Positions 9,045 through 21,600 of a stretch of DNA of 30,979 nucleotides are shown piece by piece (position 1 is the first letter of the stretch; each line of letters opens with the position of its first letter). Below the pieces are notes generated by a model. That model saw nothing but the letters and a program-made list of their open reading frames with translations, was not told the origin of the DNA and made no database searches. The translations under genes were made by a program, and so were the position numbers. The stretch is from Priapulus caudatus (taxonomy: Eukaryota; Priapulida; Priapulimorpha; Priapulimorphida; Priapulidae). The stretch covers positions 185,005-215,983 of the forward strand of contig NW_014577135.1 in the NCBI RefSeq assembly GCF_000485595.1, written 5' to 3'.

Positions 9045-12000
9045 AACCCAAGGGACGGCCCGTCCCGCGGTCGTACCAGCCGGCGGGCCCGCGCCGCTGC
9101 GCTACTATGCGTACGTGCGTGTATTGCGTACGCGTGTGCTCTATATAACACCACATCTTACACACTATTCTTCGACAGGACTTCTTTCGCCAGTTTAGAT
9201 ATATCACAAGTGTGATCTCCAAGACGCCATGCCGCTATCCAACTTTTGAATTCAAGTATATTACCATTCGACAGACGAAGACATTTTATATGACAAATTG
9301 TAGTGTGCCTGAACAAAAACTGCATGCGATTACTGATTGCCGCTTGCGTAACGCTGGATTTAGATTGACGATTACTAACGAGATGCTCGATGCTATTTCT
9401 TCATCGCTCCGCTGATCGTTAGCTACTCGTTAACGCTCATCAACTGCATTTGTCAGTACGTGTCATCGGCGCGACAGATGCAGCTGCTCGCAATCGTTGA
9501 GGTTTCATATTGAGTTTAGATCGGTTGCTCGCTGATTTATATTCATTGTTGAAATCGAGAATGGTCTCAAATTCAGCGAGCTGGTTTATATGGTAGAGTG
9601 GGGATGGGGATTTATTTAACCGTGTATACACAAATTTTCGATATTGGAAAAAATATATAAAAATACCTCAAATATCATAAATGTTTTACCGTAGTTTTCG
9701 TATTGTAAATTTGGGCTGTTGTGACACATACCGCACTCAAATTGCACAAGTCTGTAAAATTATTTAAAGAGTAAAGTTGACGGTTTTCCACAGCAATGTG
9801 CATGTCGTTTTCAGTGTAAACACAAACATCTTTCTACTCAATACCAGTTTTTTGGCCAACGATTAGTAATAAGTATGTTATATAAGTAATAAAATTGTAT
9901 AAACTTAGATAAAAGAGGACGATCAAGAAAAATCAACGCCCTTCCTCCTAACTGTCATATCCTTGATGGCAGATAGTAACCTTCATTCTCATTCGTCTCA
10001 CTTGTGCCTATTTGGCACTGACGTTGTGTTATTACGATTTTTCGTTTTTTTTTAGCCCGACCTAACTTTACTTCCTTTTCATTAATATAGCGTTATTCGT
10101 TGATAACAGAAGGCAGTAATTCGTTTTCGACTCAACCCGTGCCATTTTTGGCATTCACTTTGTGGTAATATTACTTTTTTCATTTTTAACCCAAGCTACC
10201 GTTACGTCTGTCATTTATTAAACGGATTTGAGGTTCTGAGAGTTCCGTGCATGATTATTGAGTAAAATAATGTGTTTTTAGGGTAATTGTGGGAATTCGC
10301 CTCCATCATGTATGTTGAGGATACAACTATCTAATTTCGGTTCTGGTAATTGGTGAGAGAATAACAGTGTACACTGCAAAACATTACAAAATGGTGTCTC
10401 TTACAGAACACGGCGCTTCTTCGAAAACATTCCCTGACATAAATTTAAAATATCGATAATTAATATGTAAAACACCAACATGACAAAGATTTCCACCATA
10501 TACTGATAGCAAGTAACTACATATAGGAAATGATTCTAGATTAAATTTCTTTATCAACTATTCAGTACGTATACTCAATGTCATCATGTATTAGAGGACG
10601 AAGTAAATTATTTACGTATATTTCCCATATTCATTATGCCTCATATAAACGTAAAAGTTCACATTTAATCGGACGATTCGTGTTATTTGGTGTATTTTAT
10701 TTCAGTCGTTATTGATTTACACATACATGGTAAAACATAAAAGAATGAAATGAATTCTGTTCAAGAAAGAGTCAAAGACAAAATCTAAATCAATACCTGG
10801 TAAATGGACTTTGAATATGGTTAGCCTAGCTAAAATAGAGAACAAAGATACGTGAACTCGATTGAGCTGTTTTGTGTGCACTTTTAAAGAGGTTCCATTA
10901 TAATACAAGTCACTTCACTCACTGAAATGTTTGACACGATGTCTATCGTATGAGTCCATCCAGGACATCACACTTCGACATCGATCAGCTGCGACGATGC
11001 GCCGAAAGCCTCGATATCGATTAATTTAAAACGAAGCTTGAATACCGTCTATTAGTTGCAATAGGAAGGCATGTGAGTTGATAAGTGAGGGCAGGAGAAC
11101 GCTTGTGAAATGATGAAGTCACTTGTTTTTCGGTCATGTTTACGTAGCACACGGGCGCGTCTCACAACAGCGCGTGTGTGGCATACGTGAGTTGATCTAT
11201 GAGCCTCCGAACTAGAACCAAAAGAAGCCATGCGGATATACGGATCGCAAAAACTGCTCTTCTACGTTTAGATGCCGGTGCCTAGTCCTTGGCCCTGCAA
11301 TGTCGCTCCTGTGCGCGTACCTGTTTACTGGTGATAACTTATATTTACTCGTATGAATGCTTCACTTAGTGCAGTGTTGCGGGATACACACATACACACG
11401 CACACAGGCACGCGAGTCGTTATAAAGTCGCGAACCGAGAAAATGGTATTCTTCTGTTTGTCTCCTAAAGTAAAGCTGGATAATGAGTACGTGAGTCATC
11501 CGATATTTAGGTGACCGTGATTTACTGCAGTATCCAACGCAGCAAGAAATATCCGGTGAGACTACACCGGCTTAGTTATCACATCACGATTTCCTGACCA
11601 GCTCTTAATTAGGCAGTGCATCTAAGACTGTGCCAGTTGAAACAGCGAGAGCCGAACGCTGCCCCAGGTGCAGGAACCTACACCAGCCGCTATGAGAAGA
11701 GGAAGACGCTCATTAAAGCATTAATTAATAACCGAACGCTCATCTACAATTACAGAGATAATTACGTCATCGACGAGTGCACTCTGGCTAAAGCTTTGCA
11801 GCCTGCTGAGCCTGCAACCTGGAGGGGGAGAGCGTCATAGCGAGCGCATCGGCATCCGTCACTCTCGTGGCAAATCTAGCGTGACGAGTATGCGAGACTT
11901 TCCTGATGCACGCGCTGGCCCGTAACCTTGTACATTGTCTGTCGCGTGTGCGTTAATGCATTTTAATCACGCATGTTGCGCGGCGGGTTGGTGTGTTTTC

Positions 12001-12393
12001 TCAGTAGGAACAGCCGCCGACGGGCAAGCGTGAGACAAAAGGCAGCCAGGTAAATTACTATCATAACAGTATAGCATCGCACGCGGTGTGTTTGCCGACC
12101 GTCCGCACAGAGACGGCTGACCGAGGATCGGCGGCCATCTACGGTTATGCCAAAGCATTTCATTAAGGAATTCGCAGCCAACCGACAACAAACACACCGA
12201 CGACTTTTCCCGCGGCTCTATCTGAGCGCAGACGAGATATGCTTATCCGAATTTTATAGGTGAGACTCGGATATTGCGCAGAACCCATATACGGGCAGGG
12301 AATGACAATGACATATATGGGGCTTGAATAACAAGCGCGCGCACCTGCCAGAAATTCTTCATGCCACTGAGGTACCGATACGTAGATTACCTA
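9045..12393. other. Interval without a recognised gene
   Basis: A GC-rich patch at 9053-9067 is a near-perfect short palindrome (GGGACGG, one-base centre, CCGTCCC) next to the right arm. From about 9600 to 10950 the sequence is AT-rich with no long frame. The rest is mixed. A diverged duplication at 9988-10205 is listed separately. I see no gene. Confidence 0.5.
9988..10205 (+). repeat. Diverged direct duplication, offset about 134 bp
   Basis: Copy 1 (about 9995-10076) has TCTCACTTGTGCCTATTTGG, CACTGACGTTGTG, TTATTACG and CCCGACCTAACTTTA. Copy 2 (about 10128-10205) has ACTCAACCCGTGCCATTTTT, CATTCACTTTGTGG, AATATTAC and CCCAAGCTACCGTTA in the same order. The similarity is weak but runs the whole length with little gapping. 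Confidence 0.55.
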
Positions 12394-12470
12394 TTAATAA
12401 TAATAATTATTATTAGGCCTATTATTACTACTATCATTATTATAATTATTATCATTATTATCATTATTAG
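12394..12470. repeat. TTA/ATT trinucleotide-type microsatellite
   Basis: Degenerate runs of TAATAATAAT, ATTATTATTA and CATTATTATCATTATT flank a central GGCCTATTATTACTACTATC. It is a short, imperfect AT-rich microsatellite. Confidence 0.9.
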
Positions 12471-15181
12471 GTACCCACGTTGTACGGCTTTGCCGGGAAG
12501 TTTACGGTTGCGTTTATTAAACGCTACCCGGGATTAAGAAAAATGCCCTGCGACGCGCGATGTACACGAGCTATTATTTCTTACTCGCTATATTTGAGTG
12601 CCATGAGATGACACTCTGATCTACTATGTACCATCTTTGTTTGAGCTAACCCTGGGCTCTATTTCATATTGCCTGATTGCACGAGTCTGTTGGTCAACGT
12701 GCGCGACCAACAACGTGCAATGAATCATGATCAGGGCTAGAGGGTTCGGCTGCCCGTATTTATTGATGTTTTATTTAACAGGTTCTTTGCTTCAATCCCG
12801 ATTAACCGCGCTGGACGTGCCCACGTGCACATGATGGTATTACAGTTGCCGCTTAGGGGCGCATGACACGTGATACAGCCGTCGAAACGAGAAATAGTCG
12901 AGTAGAATTAACTCGCTCTAAAAAAAATCCGCGAAATGAGTCAAAGAGTTGAAGTTTCCTATCGAGTCATTTCAAGAATTCCGACAGTTTATATCGCCTG
13001 AGCCTGTTATCTGAAATCCTTATTCAGCAACTTAGTTATCCGCGATCAGCTATCAAATCCCAGATAGCCGCTAGCCTCCACATCCTTTAGTATCAGAGGC
13101 TGAGAGACGAGAGGCCATTAGCGCTTATAATTTAGATGGGTCCGATTGCTTTTATCAAACGCCGATGCAGAGAAGTCCTGGCTGAGGGACTCTGCAACCC
13201 TTTCGCCGGGAGCTGTCTACCGACTCGATTGAAGTAAGCTTTTATTCGAATGCTGGAGGAAAATCCCCCGGCGGAAATGAATTATAGGTAATGTCCGCGT
13301 GGCGTCATCACGCGTTTATCGCCCGTCGTTCAGAGGTGATGGCTCATCGTATGTGACATGCGATCAGATGCTCACTTATCGCGCGCGCGCTTATGCACAA
13401 CAACGGATATTGTGTGAGAGAGTGAGAGATCACGCACGCTTGATATAGCGCCTACGCATTATATACTGTTGGCGCAATTCATACCGAAATCCTCGCGTGT
13501 GTCTGCGTGAGTTCATGCGTGCATGTCTGTGTATGCGTGCGTATATGAGTTTGTCCTGCTAAAGTCTATCATACACCCGTAATCGCGATTTCTAACACTA
13601 ATTCCACTTGCTATTATCCGGCTATTGATTTATATATAATTATAATTGATATACAAATAAATTATAAATCGATATTTAATTAATTTATATCTAAATAATA
13701 ATTATTATCATATTGTAGTTAACTACACCCGTTTGTTCACCATCCGTCCGTTCAGCCCGTTGCTTATTTATCAAGTGTACGTCTGCTCTAATAATTAAAT
13801 TTTGATAGTACTATAATTAATATACGCGTATGTATTAATCAAGAAAGTTTCGAGAGAACAATGTACGTTGTCTGCATACTCACCCTTCTTTATTCATTAT
13901 TTCCGTTATATGAAGGTAACTCAACACTTCTCAACACTCACTGAAGGACACTCACTCACAAGTGAACACAATGAATAAATTCGAACATTAACGATGAGGT
14001 TTGACATCGAGATTAAAACACAGCCGGAGAGATAGTGCCTGAAATTAAATTGTGTAGAAATACCGACACAGACTGACCAACATAAAGCATTTTAGCTGAC
14101 TATAGCCGTGGGTAGTGGACGCTTGTATATACCATCTGCGCTTGCATTGCATCTCGGGTGAATCTCGCTTAACTATTTCCTCGGAACCTATACGTGTGCT
14201 GACGCACAAACGTTCCTGTTCAGCAGACCCCGTCACAATGTCCATAGAAACTACCTATAGATTTTATCGACTCGGCTAACCTGTATTTAACTTGCCCGGG
14301 AATTTCGCGAAGTCTCCAGCTTTGCTCGCGCGGTCTGGATGTGAACGTGACACGCCGTCTATCCTTGCGAGTGAATGTCCGGTCCCATATGTGCAGCCTT
14401 ACAAAGCGACGAGACCAGTTCGAGTTATGATTGCAATCGTATGAAATCATGTACCCTCCCACACGGAATATATATGTTTCACGTCAATACATACAAGTAC
14501 GGCGCGAAGTGTCGGCGAGGGTGCGCGTGCGAGCGCTGCAATCATCGCGGAGGGGACTCTAAACTGACTGACGCGCTGTCCGGCGAGATATAAACAAACC
14601 TTAGCGTCGGGCGTTATTACGGCTTAGGTTTGGTTACGCTTGTTAATCTTGCTGAGTGGAGCGTGTCGCGCAGGATCGAGATTTCTAAATGAGCACTCGC
14701 GAGTCGCGCTTCACTAAAATATCGGTTCAGACTAGAAAAAAAGAACGCGCGCGCACGCAAAAAAAATCGCCTGTCTCGATTGACGAGCTTCGCAACATTT
14801 CGAAACGAGCCGAATTCAGCTCGGTGACGTTTAGAAACGAGGCGGGCATTTAGTGTTTGTCGAGGATGAATCGCGCACGGATTATGTAATCCATTGTCGC
14901 AGTGTCGAAACGAACACCCTTCGCGATTCTTTTAAACGGAATCGCATCTTTCTTCGCTATCGCGGAACATAAATCACGCAAGTTGACAGGGCCCGGCCGC
15001 CCTCGCTAAGCAAATCGCCACGTGGTTTAGAAATAAATCCTCCCGAATGAATACAACTCGCTGCCGTGAAATATCGTGGCTCAAACCATCGTGTGCGATC
15101 GGGTGATAGCGACGCATCGTAAATGAAATAGCGGGCCGCAGCGACGAATGAATCGACGCTGTGCGCTCACCGGTGACTACG
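12471..15181. other. Interval without a recognised gene
   Basis: Mixed sequence with an AT-rich, partly self-complementary stretch near 13622-13712 and a short CGCGCGCG run near 13380. Frames near 14045-14593 encode nothing I recognise. No gene, RNA or mobile element is supported. Confidence 0.5.
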
Positions 15182-15213
<32 letters not shown>

Positions 15214-15241
15214 GCACGCACGCACACACGCACGCACGCAC
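15182..15241. repeat. (ACGC)n microsatellite
   Basis: About fifteen ACGC units with a few substitutions (AAGC, ACAC). Frames across it encode Arg/Thr/His repeats only. Confidence 0.95.
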
Positions 15242-15499
15242 CTAGACAGCGATTGTACGGACAGTCGGGCTGCATTCTATCGTCCTCGACAACGGCGGGT
15301 ACTACTCGCCTTGTCGTTCCCAGTGTGGGTTTTGGCATCATTCAATGGATTTGTTAGCTGATTTGATGCTTTCAACCCTTCTTGTCTCTTTCTTCGCCTT
15401 TCTGTCTTTAAATCGTGTCAATAAACCGACAGTGAACATTGAAACATGACATTTTCGTTGGCGCAGGCAAATTTTGAGTAGGTCAGGTATCGGCCGTAA

Positions 15500-16042
15500 A
15501 GGTGGTGTACAACAGTAGAGGGCGTCCATAGACAGCAGGCTTGAATAAGCATCGAACAGAAATTTATTAAGGAGGCATACAACAGTAAGCTTCCGCAATT
15601 GTTCACCGTTGCACTATATCGTCCTTAGAAAATGCCTTTTTTAGCATTTTTTCCCCCAGGAATTCGGCACTAGAGTGCAATAATTTGCATTATGCACGCA
15701 AGTTAGATGCCTCGTGGACGTCTAGAAAGCATTAGAAGTAAAATTGGTCTTGTTGTGTAATTATGCCATTCCAGCTAGTGGCGTAGCCATGGTCGCCGGT
15801 CGGCCATTTTTGTGTATGAAACGGGATCCGACTACTCTGTAGAAATTCGCATCATAGAGCTGGCAAAAGTTTCGAGCGGAGCATAGAGCACGAATATCTA
15901 GTTATTTAACATAAATAAAGTGTATGTTGTGTAAGCGCAGTAACAGTAGCGCAGTAACAGTGTGAGTATTTTTAATTAATTTCTGTTCGATGCTTATTCA
16001 GGCCTGCCGCCTATGGACGCCCTCTACTGTTGTTCAACACCT
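15500..16042. mobile_element. Element A: inverted ends with TAA flanks, Harbinger-like
   Basis: The left end (15500 to about 15569) and right end (about 15973-16042) are inverted copies of about 70 bp with roughly six mismatches. Both contain CAACAGTAGAGGGCGTCCAT and GAATAAGCATCGAACAGAAA. The left tip is AGGTGGTG and the right tip, on the other strand, AGGTGTTG. TAA lies outside each tip (15497-15499 and 16043-16045), which is the usual PIF/Harbinger target duplication. The interior is occupied by part of element B, so A is not a simple intact copy. No coding capacity is seen. Confidence 0.7.
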
Positions 16043-16434
16043 TAAAAAGACTTAGAGAGTTTTGGCGCATACGCGACATACACTTCATTTATGCTTAATG
16101 ACTACAGATTCAAATTCCAACTTTCACTGGAAACTTTTGCCAGATTGTTTTCGAGATTTTTCAGCATGCAGTCGGGTCCCGTTTCAAACAGAAAAATGGA
16201 GGACCGGTCACCATGGCTACGTCACTTGACGCGATAGCACAATTACACGACAAGACCAATCTCACTTCTCATGCTTTCTAGACGTCCACGAGGCATCTAC
16301 CTTGCGTGCATAATGCAAATTACTGCACTCTGGTGCCGAATTTTACCGCCAAAAAATTCAAAAGGAGGCCTTTTCCAGAGAGGAAGTAGTGCAACGGTGA
16401 AGAATTGGCGGAAAGCTACTGTTGTATGCCACCT
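15570..16434. mobile_element. Element B: foldback element with ~370-bp inverted arms
   Basis: The left arm (15570 to about 15943) and right arm (about 16064-16434) are inverted copies at roughly 80% identity by eye. Shared blocks include GCATACAACAGTA, TAATTTGCATTATGCACGCA, GATGCCTCGTGGACGTCTAG, GATTGGTCTTGT-type sequence and, innermost, AAGTGTATGT. The loop (about 15944-16063) contains the right end of element A. The tips read AGGAGGCATACAACAGTA and AGGTGGCATACAACAGTA, closely related to the tips of A. The outer flanks (TTA left, ATA right) are not a matching duplication. Short frames in the arms are not conserved enough to call coding. Confidence 0.8.
15936..15964 (+). repeat. 14-bp tandem duplication in element B loop
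   Basis: Two adjacent copies of GCGCAGTAACAGTR lie between the inner edge of the left B arm and the embedded end of element A. Confidence 0.8.
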
Positions 16435-17460
16435 ATATGCATGCCCTCAATCTGGAATACATGGTAACCCGGGAATACTATAGGTTGGGGAGCACCACCC
16501 TTGTATGTAGTAGCAGCAGATACGCTCGCTACCGCCGTGCGCTGGGAGTGTCTCACAACAACACTATCTGCAATCACGTGCTTTTCATTTGCTTGCAAAA
16601 CAAGCGAACGGGTTCACGATCACGTGCGCACGCGTGCCGGCGCTAGCAGACGATGAACGCGGGTAAGCGCGCGCGGGCGGGTGGCGTGGCATGAGCGCGG
16701 CGGAGGAGGCGACTCTGAGAGCGAGTCTCACACGCAGTTAAGTAACCGCCTCCCATTACGTCTCGAGACGAATTTGTCACGTAAGACGCCGCATTGAAAT
16801 TCAGGGTATACTATATAGCGTATGCCTCTATTCGACATAGCGACACAGAGCTATATGAGGGCGCCTCGTATGTCGCATAGCACTGCACTTAGTGTGTACT
16901 TATTCATCACTCTTCTACCGACTCTAATCGGTTCGTGAGCGTCACATGGCGCTACATTGACAAAATGTCAGACGTTTCGTGGGTTATTGCTTGAACAGAC
17001 AAAATTTCGATTAATGTGAAATAGAGACATGCGCGTCGATGGGCTTTCTCTGCATACATACGATTATATTTTCATTTATGTGCAGAAATTACATGACGAA
17101 GAGGCGCACATCACTTTTCAATTTACGAGCAGCTCTTGTAACGTCGGATAGTGGTATAGATGCAGGAGCAGAGCGAATTGCTCCTCCTTAGCAATCGAAC
17201 AGCTCGAGAGCTAGATGACGTTTATTTTGCTGACGATATTGACGTTTTGCGGCCGCTCGGCGTGGCAGTTATATATAGATGAGCAATAGTACGCGCAGTT
17301 TGGCAGGCACGATGGCGTTAATTGTGCACATGAAAACTACATCACATTACCTTCACGCAATTACCTGGTTAAGTGCAGCACAAATTTGTCGGCGGCGTGC
17401 TAGAAGACGCGAGCATATGCATGAAAAAGACTGTAACTGCGTACTGGCAGAGCATGCAGT
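16435..17460. other. Interval without a recognised gene
   Basis: GC-rich at 16610-16720 and mixed elsewhere. No gene, RNA or mobile element is recognised before the GATG array. Confidence 0.5.
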
Positions 17461-18617
17461 TATGTATGTATGTATGTATGGATGGATGGATGAATGTTTT
17501 TTTTTTTCGATGTATTGCATGGATGGATGGATGGATGGTATGGATGGATGGATTGGATGGATGGATGGATGGATGGATGGATGGATGGAGATGGAGGATG
17601 GATGGATGATGGATGGATGGATGGATGGATGGATGGATGAATGGATGGATGGATTGATGGATGGATGGATGGATGAATGGATGGATGATGGATGGATGGA
17701 TGAAATGGATGGATGATGGATGGATGGATAGATGAATGGATGGATGGAATGGATGGATGGATGGATGGATGGATGGATGGATGGATGTGATGGATGGATG
17801 GATGGATGGATGGATGGATGGATGGATGGATGCGATGGATGGATGGATGGATGGATGATGGATGTGGATGGATATGGAGGATGGATGGATGGATGGATGG
17901 ATGAGGTATGATGGATGGATGGATGGATGGATGATGGATGGATGAGAATGGATGGATGATGGAACTGGATGGATGGATGATGGATGGATGGATGGATGGA
18001 TGGATTAAATGGGATGGAGGATGGATGAAATGGATGGATGGATGGATGGATGGATGGATGGATGATGGATGGATGGATGGATGGATGAATGAATGGATGG
18101 ATGGATGGATGGATTGATGGATAGATAGATGGATGGATGGATAGATGGATGAAATGGATGGATGGATGAATGGATAGGATGGATGGATGGATGGATGAAT
18201 AGATGAATGGATGGATGGATGGATGGATGGAATTGGATGGATGGATGGATGGATGGATGGATGGATGGATGATGATGGACGCATGGCATGGATGGATGGA
18301 TGGATGGAATGGATAGATGGTATGGATGGATGGATGATGGATGGATGGATAGCATGGGATGATGCATGGTAATGGATGCGATGGATAGATGGATGGATGG
18401 ATGGATGGATGGATAGATGGATGGATAAATGGATGCATTTATTGATGGATGGATAGATGGATGGATGGATGGATGGATGGATAGATGGATGGATAAATGG
18501 ATGCATTTATTGATGGATGGATAGATGGATGGATGGATGGATGGATGGATAGATGGATGGATAAATGGATGCATTTATTGATGGATGGATAGATGGATGG
18601 ATGGATGGATGGATGGA
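17461..18617. repeat. (GATG)n tetranucleotide satellite, ~1.15 kb
   Basis: The array starts with (ATGT)n, then a T9-11 interruption near 17498, and continues as (GGAT)n with frequent one-base shifts (GATGATGG, GGAATGG) and GATA/GATT variants. The long frames on the minus strand read Ile-His-Pro-Ser and the plus strand Met-Asp-Gly-Trp. These are products of a 4-bp repeat, whose 12-nt reading cycle avoids stops, and are not proteins. Confidence 0.98.
18411..18617 (+). repeat. 68-bp higher-order repeat within the GATG array
   Basis: Three units of 68 bp are marked by GGATGCATTTATTGATGG at 18431, 18499 and 18567. Each unit consists of that marker followed by GATA and GATG tetramers. The copies are near identical while the rest of the array is irregular, which suggests recent amplification by unequal exchange. 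Confidence 0.95.
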
Positions 18618-21600
18618 CAATCTGTCAGTCCGTCTGTACGGACGGACGGACAGAAGGAAAGACAGATAGAATAATGGATGGATTGGTATAATGACTGACC
18701 GACAGACGGATGGATGGCTAGATCGATAGAGGGGTCGATGGTTACGTGAACAGATGGATTGACGACAGTAAGACGACCGACAATGATATACATTTCAATT
18801 TCGTGTTCCGTAATCAACTATCGCACATTGAACAGTGTGCAATAACATGCAAATCACGGTTTTATACATCGTATATATTTTTAAACATCGGTATATGCAT
18901 TTTTTTATTCAGCGAGCTACCCCGATGACTTCAATTGGAAATGACGTGGATACAGCGATAGGATTATATTTCAATTCTCTCTGCGCAGTTTTTTATCGTC
19001 TGATTAAATCTCGCTGAGATCTGCGCTAGAAACCTCTAGCCAGACGTGATCTTGCCCTCGTGAAAAATATTGCACATTGCGGGATGCCACCCATTTTCTA
19101 CTCAACGAGGAACAGTTTTAGCTTTCGGAGATAGTCGCATATCGAAGCGGGAATCTTGTTCGTTGATAGAATCCGTGGAACGCTCATCTTCATGCCAGCG
19201 TTTATCTTGTCGGGACAACAGCGCGTGCACTCTTGCAGATTTAGCTGAAACATCTGCGCAATTAACAAGGAGACTACTCATCGATTTTTTTTAACAAATC
19301 GCCAACTGCCGCTCGAAAATAATTTGTTAGTAAATGATAAACGTAACCCTAAACTATTTGCCTTCGGTACAAAAGAGTGGCATGTTTTCAGATTAAATTA
19401 TAATTGCGCGTGCTGTGAGTTCATGCCACGCTGGCTGGCACATTAGCGTAGTGGTATATTAGATGAAATCTAGACTCTCCCTGGGAGGCGAGACAGGGTG
19501 TGATTGCGAGACGCAATCATAGACAAATCTGCAGTGCTACAAGAAAACCGGCTAATGGCCGCGACGGTGAATCGTCATCATCGTCGCCGTCCCGTCGCGC
19601 AGATGCTATGCGTCGATTAAGGTAAAATTACTGTGTATAGAATTTAATAGGATGCACGAGGCTGGGTAGGACAGTTACTGCAGGCGGCGTTCTCTCAGTG
19701 ATACGTGCTTATTATACATACGTGGATTGAAGCGAATTTGGCCGGAAGAAAATGGCGTGAGCGTGATATATAACATGGTGCTCTGTACGAGAGAAACATG
19801 CTAGGCGTAGAGCATTGGCTACATTTTAAACAACGTTTTCATTGCGGAAAGATTTAGCGTCGGATATATCGCAATTCAACTTACGGGTAGTTCAAGCCGA
19901 ATAATGAATGATATACCCGAACAGAAATTGCATTGCGTGCCATTCGTCCTATCTGCGCAAAAGCTTTTACAATGTTGAAATAATACATGACATCGAACTT
20001 CGAAAAATTTATCTTGCGTAAGTACAACTCGCATGAGACTTCCTCCCTATAGTTAGCCAGATGGCAGAGTCTAGACATATTTCAGTCATCGTCTTACCCT
20101 GTGCGGCAATATATTTGACTTTAGCTAAATGTCTTTGACTTGCGCTTCACGAGACTGATTAACTCTCTATAGCGACGTACTTCCTCCGCGACTTATCTCG
20201 ATGGAAACAAGTCTTGTTTCAAACAAACATGCGTTGGACACTTAACGGCCTATTCAGAACCTTAACGCGGGTAAAGAATATCTGTTATTTTCGATACTGC
20301 AGATAGATCACGCCGCTTGCTCGTGGCGTCATCGCCACACGATAGCGCGTGCGTGTGTGTGCGTGCGTGCCTGCGTATGTCGGCGCAAGAACAGTATATC
20401 AAATGCCTCGTCAAACTGAACAGACGCAATAATTCCTCGATTGAACGTTAAATACAGTATTCTCAACGACGTTCTGTCACCGTCAACTAATCTGGCGCGA
20501 GCATACTCGACTGCTTGCTGAATCACCTACACCAGACAGTCGCGTCTAACTTTCGTTTCTTCCGCCTGTGATTGTTTTTAAATTTGCATCTCTTTAGACA
20601 TTCACTCTTCGTACCTGACCGTGATTATGTTACCGCGTTCACCCCGTCCTTTGCTGTTTAGATCTCGCAGTTGACGTGATCGCCGTCGTGTTTGATATCG
20701 TGATTTCACGCGCGTGGTGCCGATGCGTGAAACTGATCAACGGGACGCCAAAAATCAAAATAGTAACGCGATCGGATCGCTGAGGTTACGCGCACGCCAC
20801 GCCTGCTTATGCGCGTTAGATTTCATATGCGGTGGGTTGATCCGATGCCAAGTCTTGAATGTTCTCTGATGCTTTTACATGAGCATAAATCGAATGCGAC
20901 GTCCTCGTCGGCATATCCGCCACAGAGAACTCCGAAGCGCTCAAAGGATTATTCATGAAATATGTCCGGCGATATGGCGCCTACAGAATTTTACTAGCAG
21001 CCGAGGCATTTGCACATGAGCGCGGCTTCGGCGTACAGAACCCCTTGAAGAATAACTTGTTGATATTTCTTTCTTGCCCAAGATTTAATCTCCGATCGCC
21101 TAGATTATGACATCTCATCAATATATCAGTATGAAGCACTCAGACAGCATCTCCATCACAGAACGCGTGAAAAAATGGTTGTCGTTCGTTTCGTCAAAGG
21201 TGCTAAATCGGCGTTAGTTCAGACGGATATTCAGTAGCAAGAGCTGTTCCTTATACGAACAAAACCTTATCCTTTCTTAGTCGAAGAAGGACAATCGGGA
21301 CACATACCCCGCGTAGGAAATCAATTAGTGCGGTCTGGGAGTAGAGCAACGAGTTGCGTTCATCGGCGAGAGTAATTACAACCTCAGTTCCTCGATTTAT
21401 CGATGAGCTCTGCCTGGGGCTCGCTGTTAGGAGAAATGAAGTTAGAATACTACTGACGATAAACTCGTCAGCATTTGGGCGAACCGTCGTCAAAGATGTA
21501 TGGATGATGCAATCTCTCTTTGGAAATGCATCGCAGATATATGTGCGGGTACAAATGGATATAGATGGCAGCACATTAGATATAAGAGCAGGGGGCGTCT

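Noticed and set aside
17353-18574. Long minus-strand frames of Ile-His-Pro-Ser repeats
   Set aside because: They are translations of a GATG tetranucleotide array and have no non-repetitive domain.
19501-19520. Short hairpin TGATTGCG-AGA-CGCAATCA
   Set aside because: An isolated 8-bp stem with a 3-nt loop is common by chance, and no terminator or RNA gene context is present.
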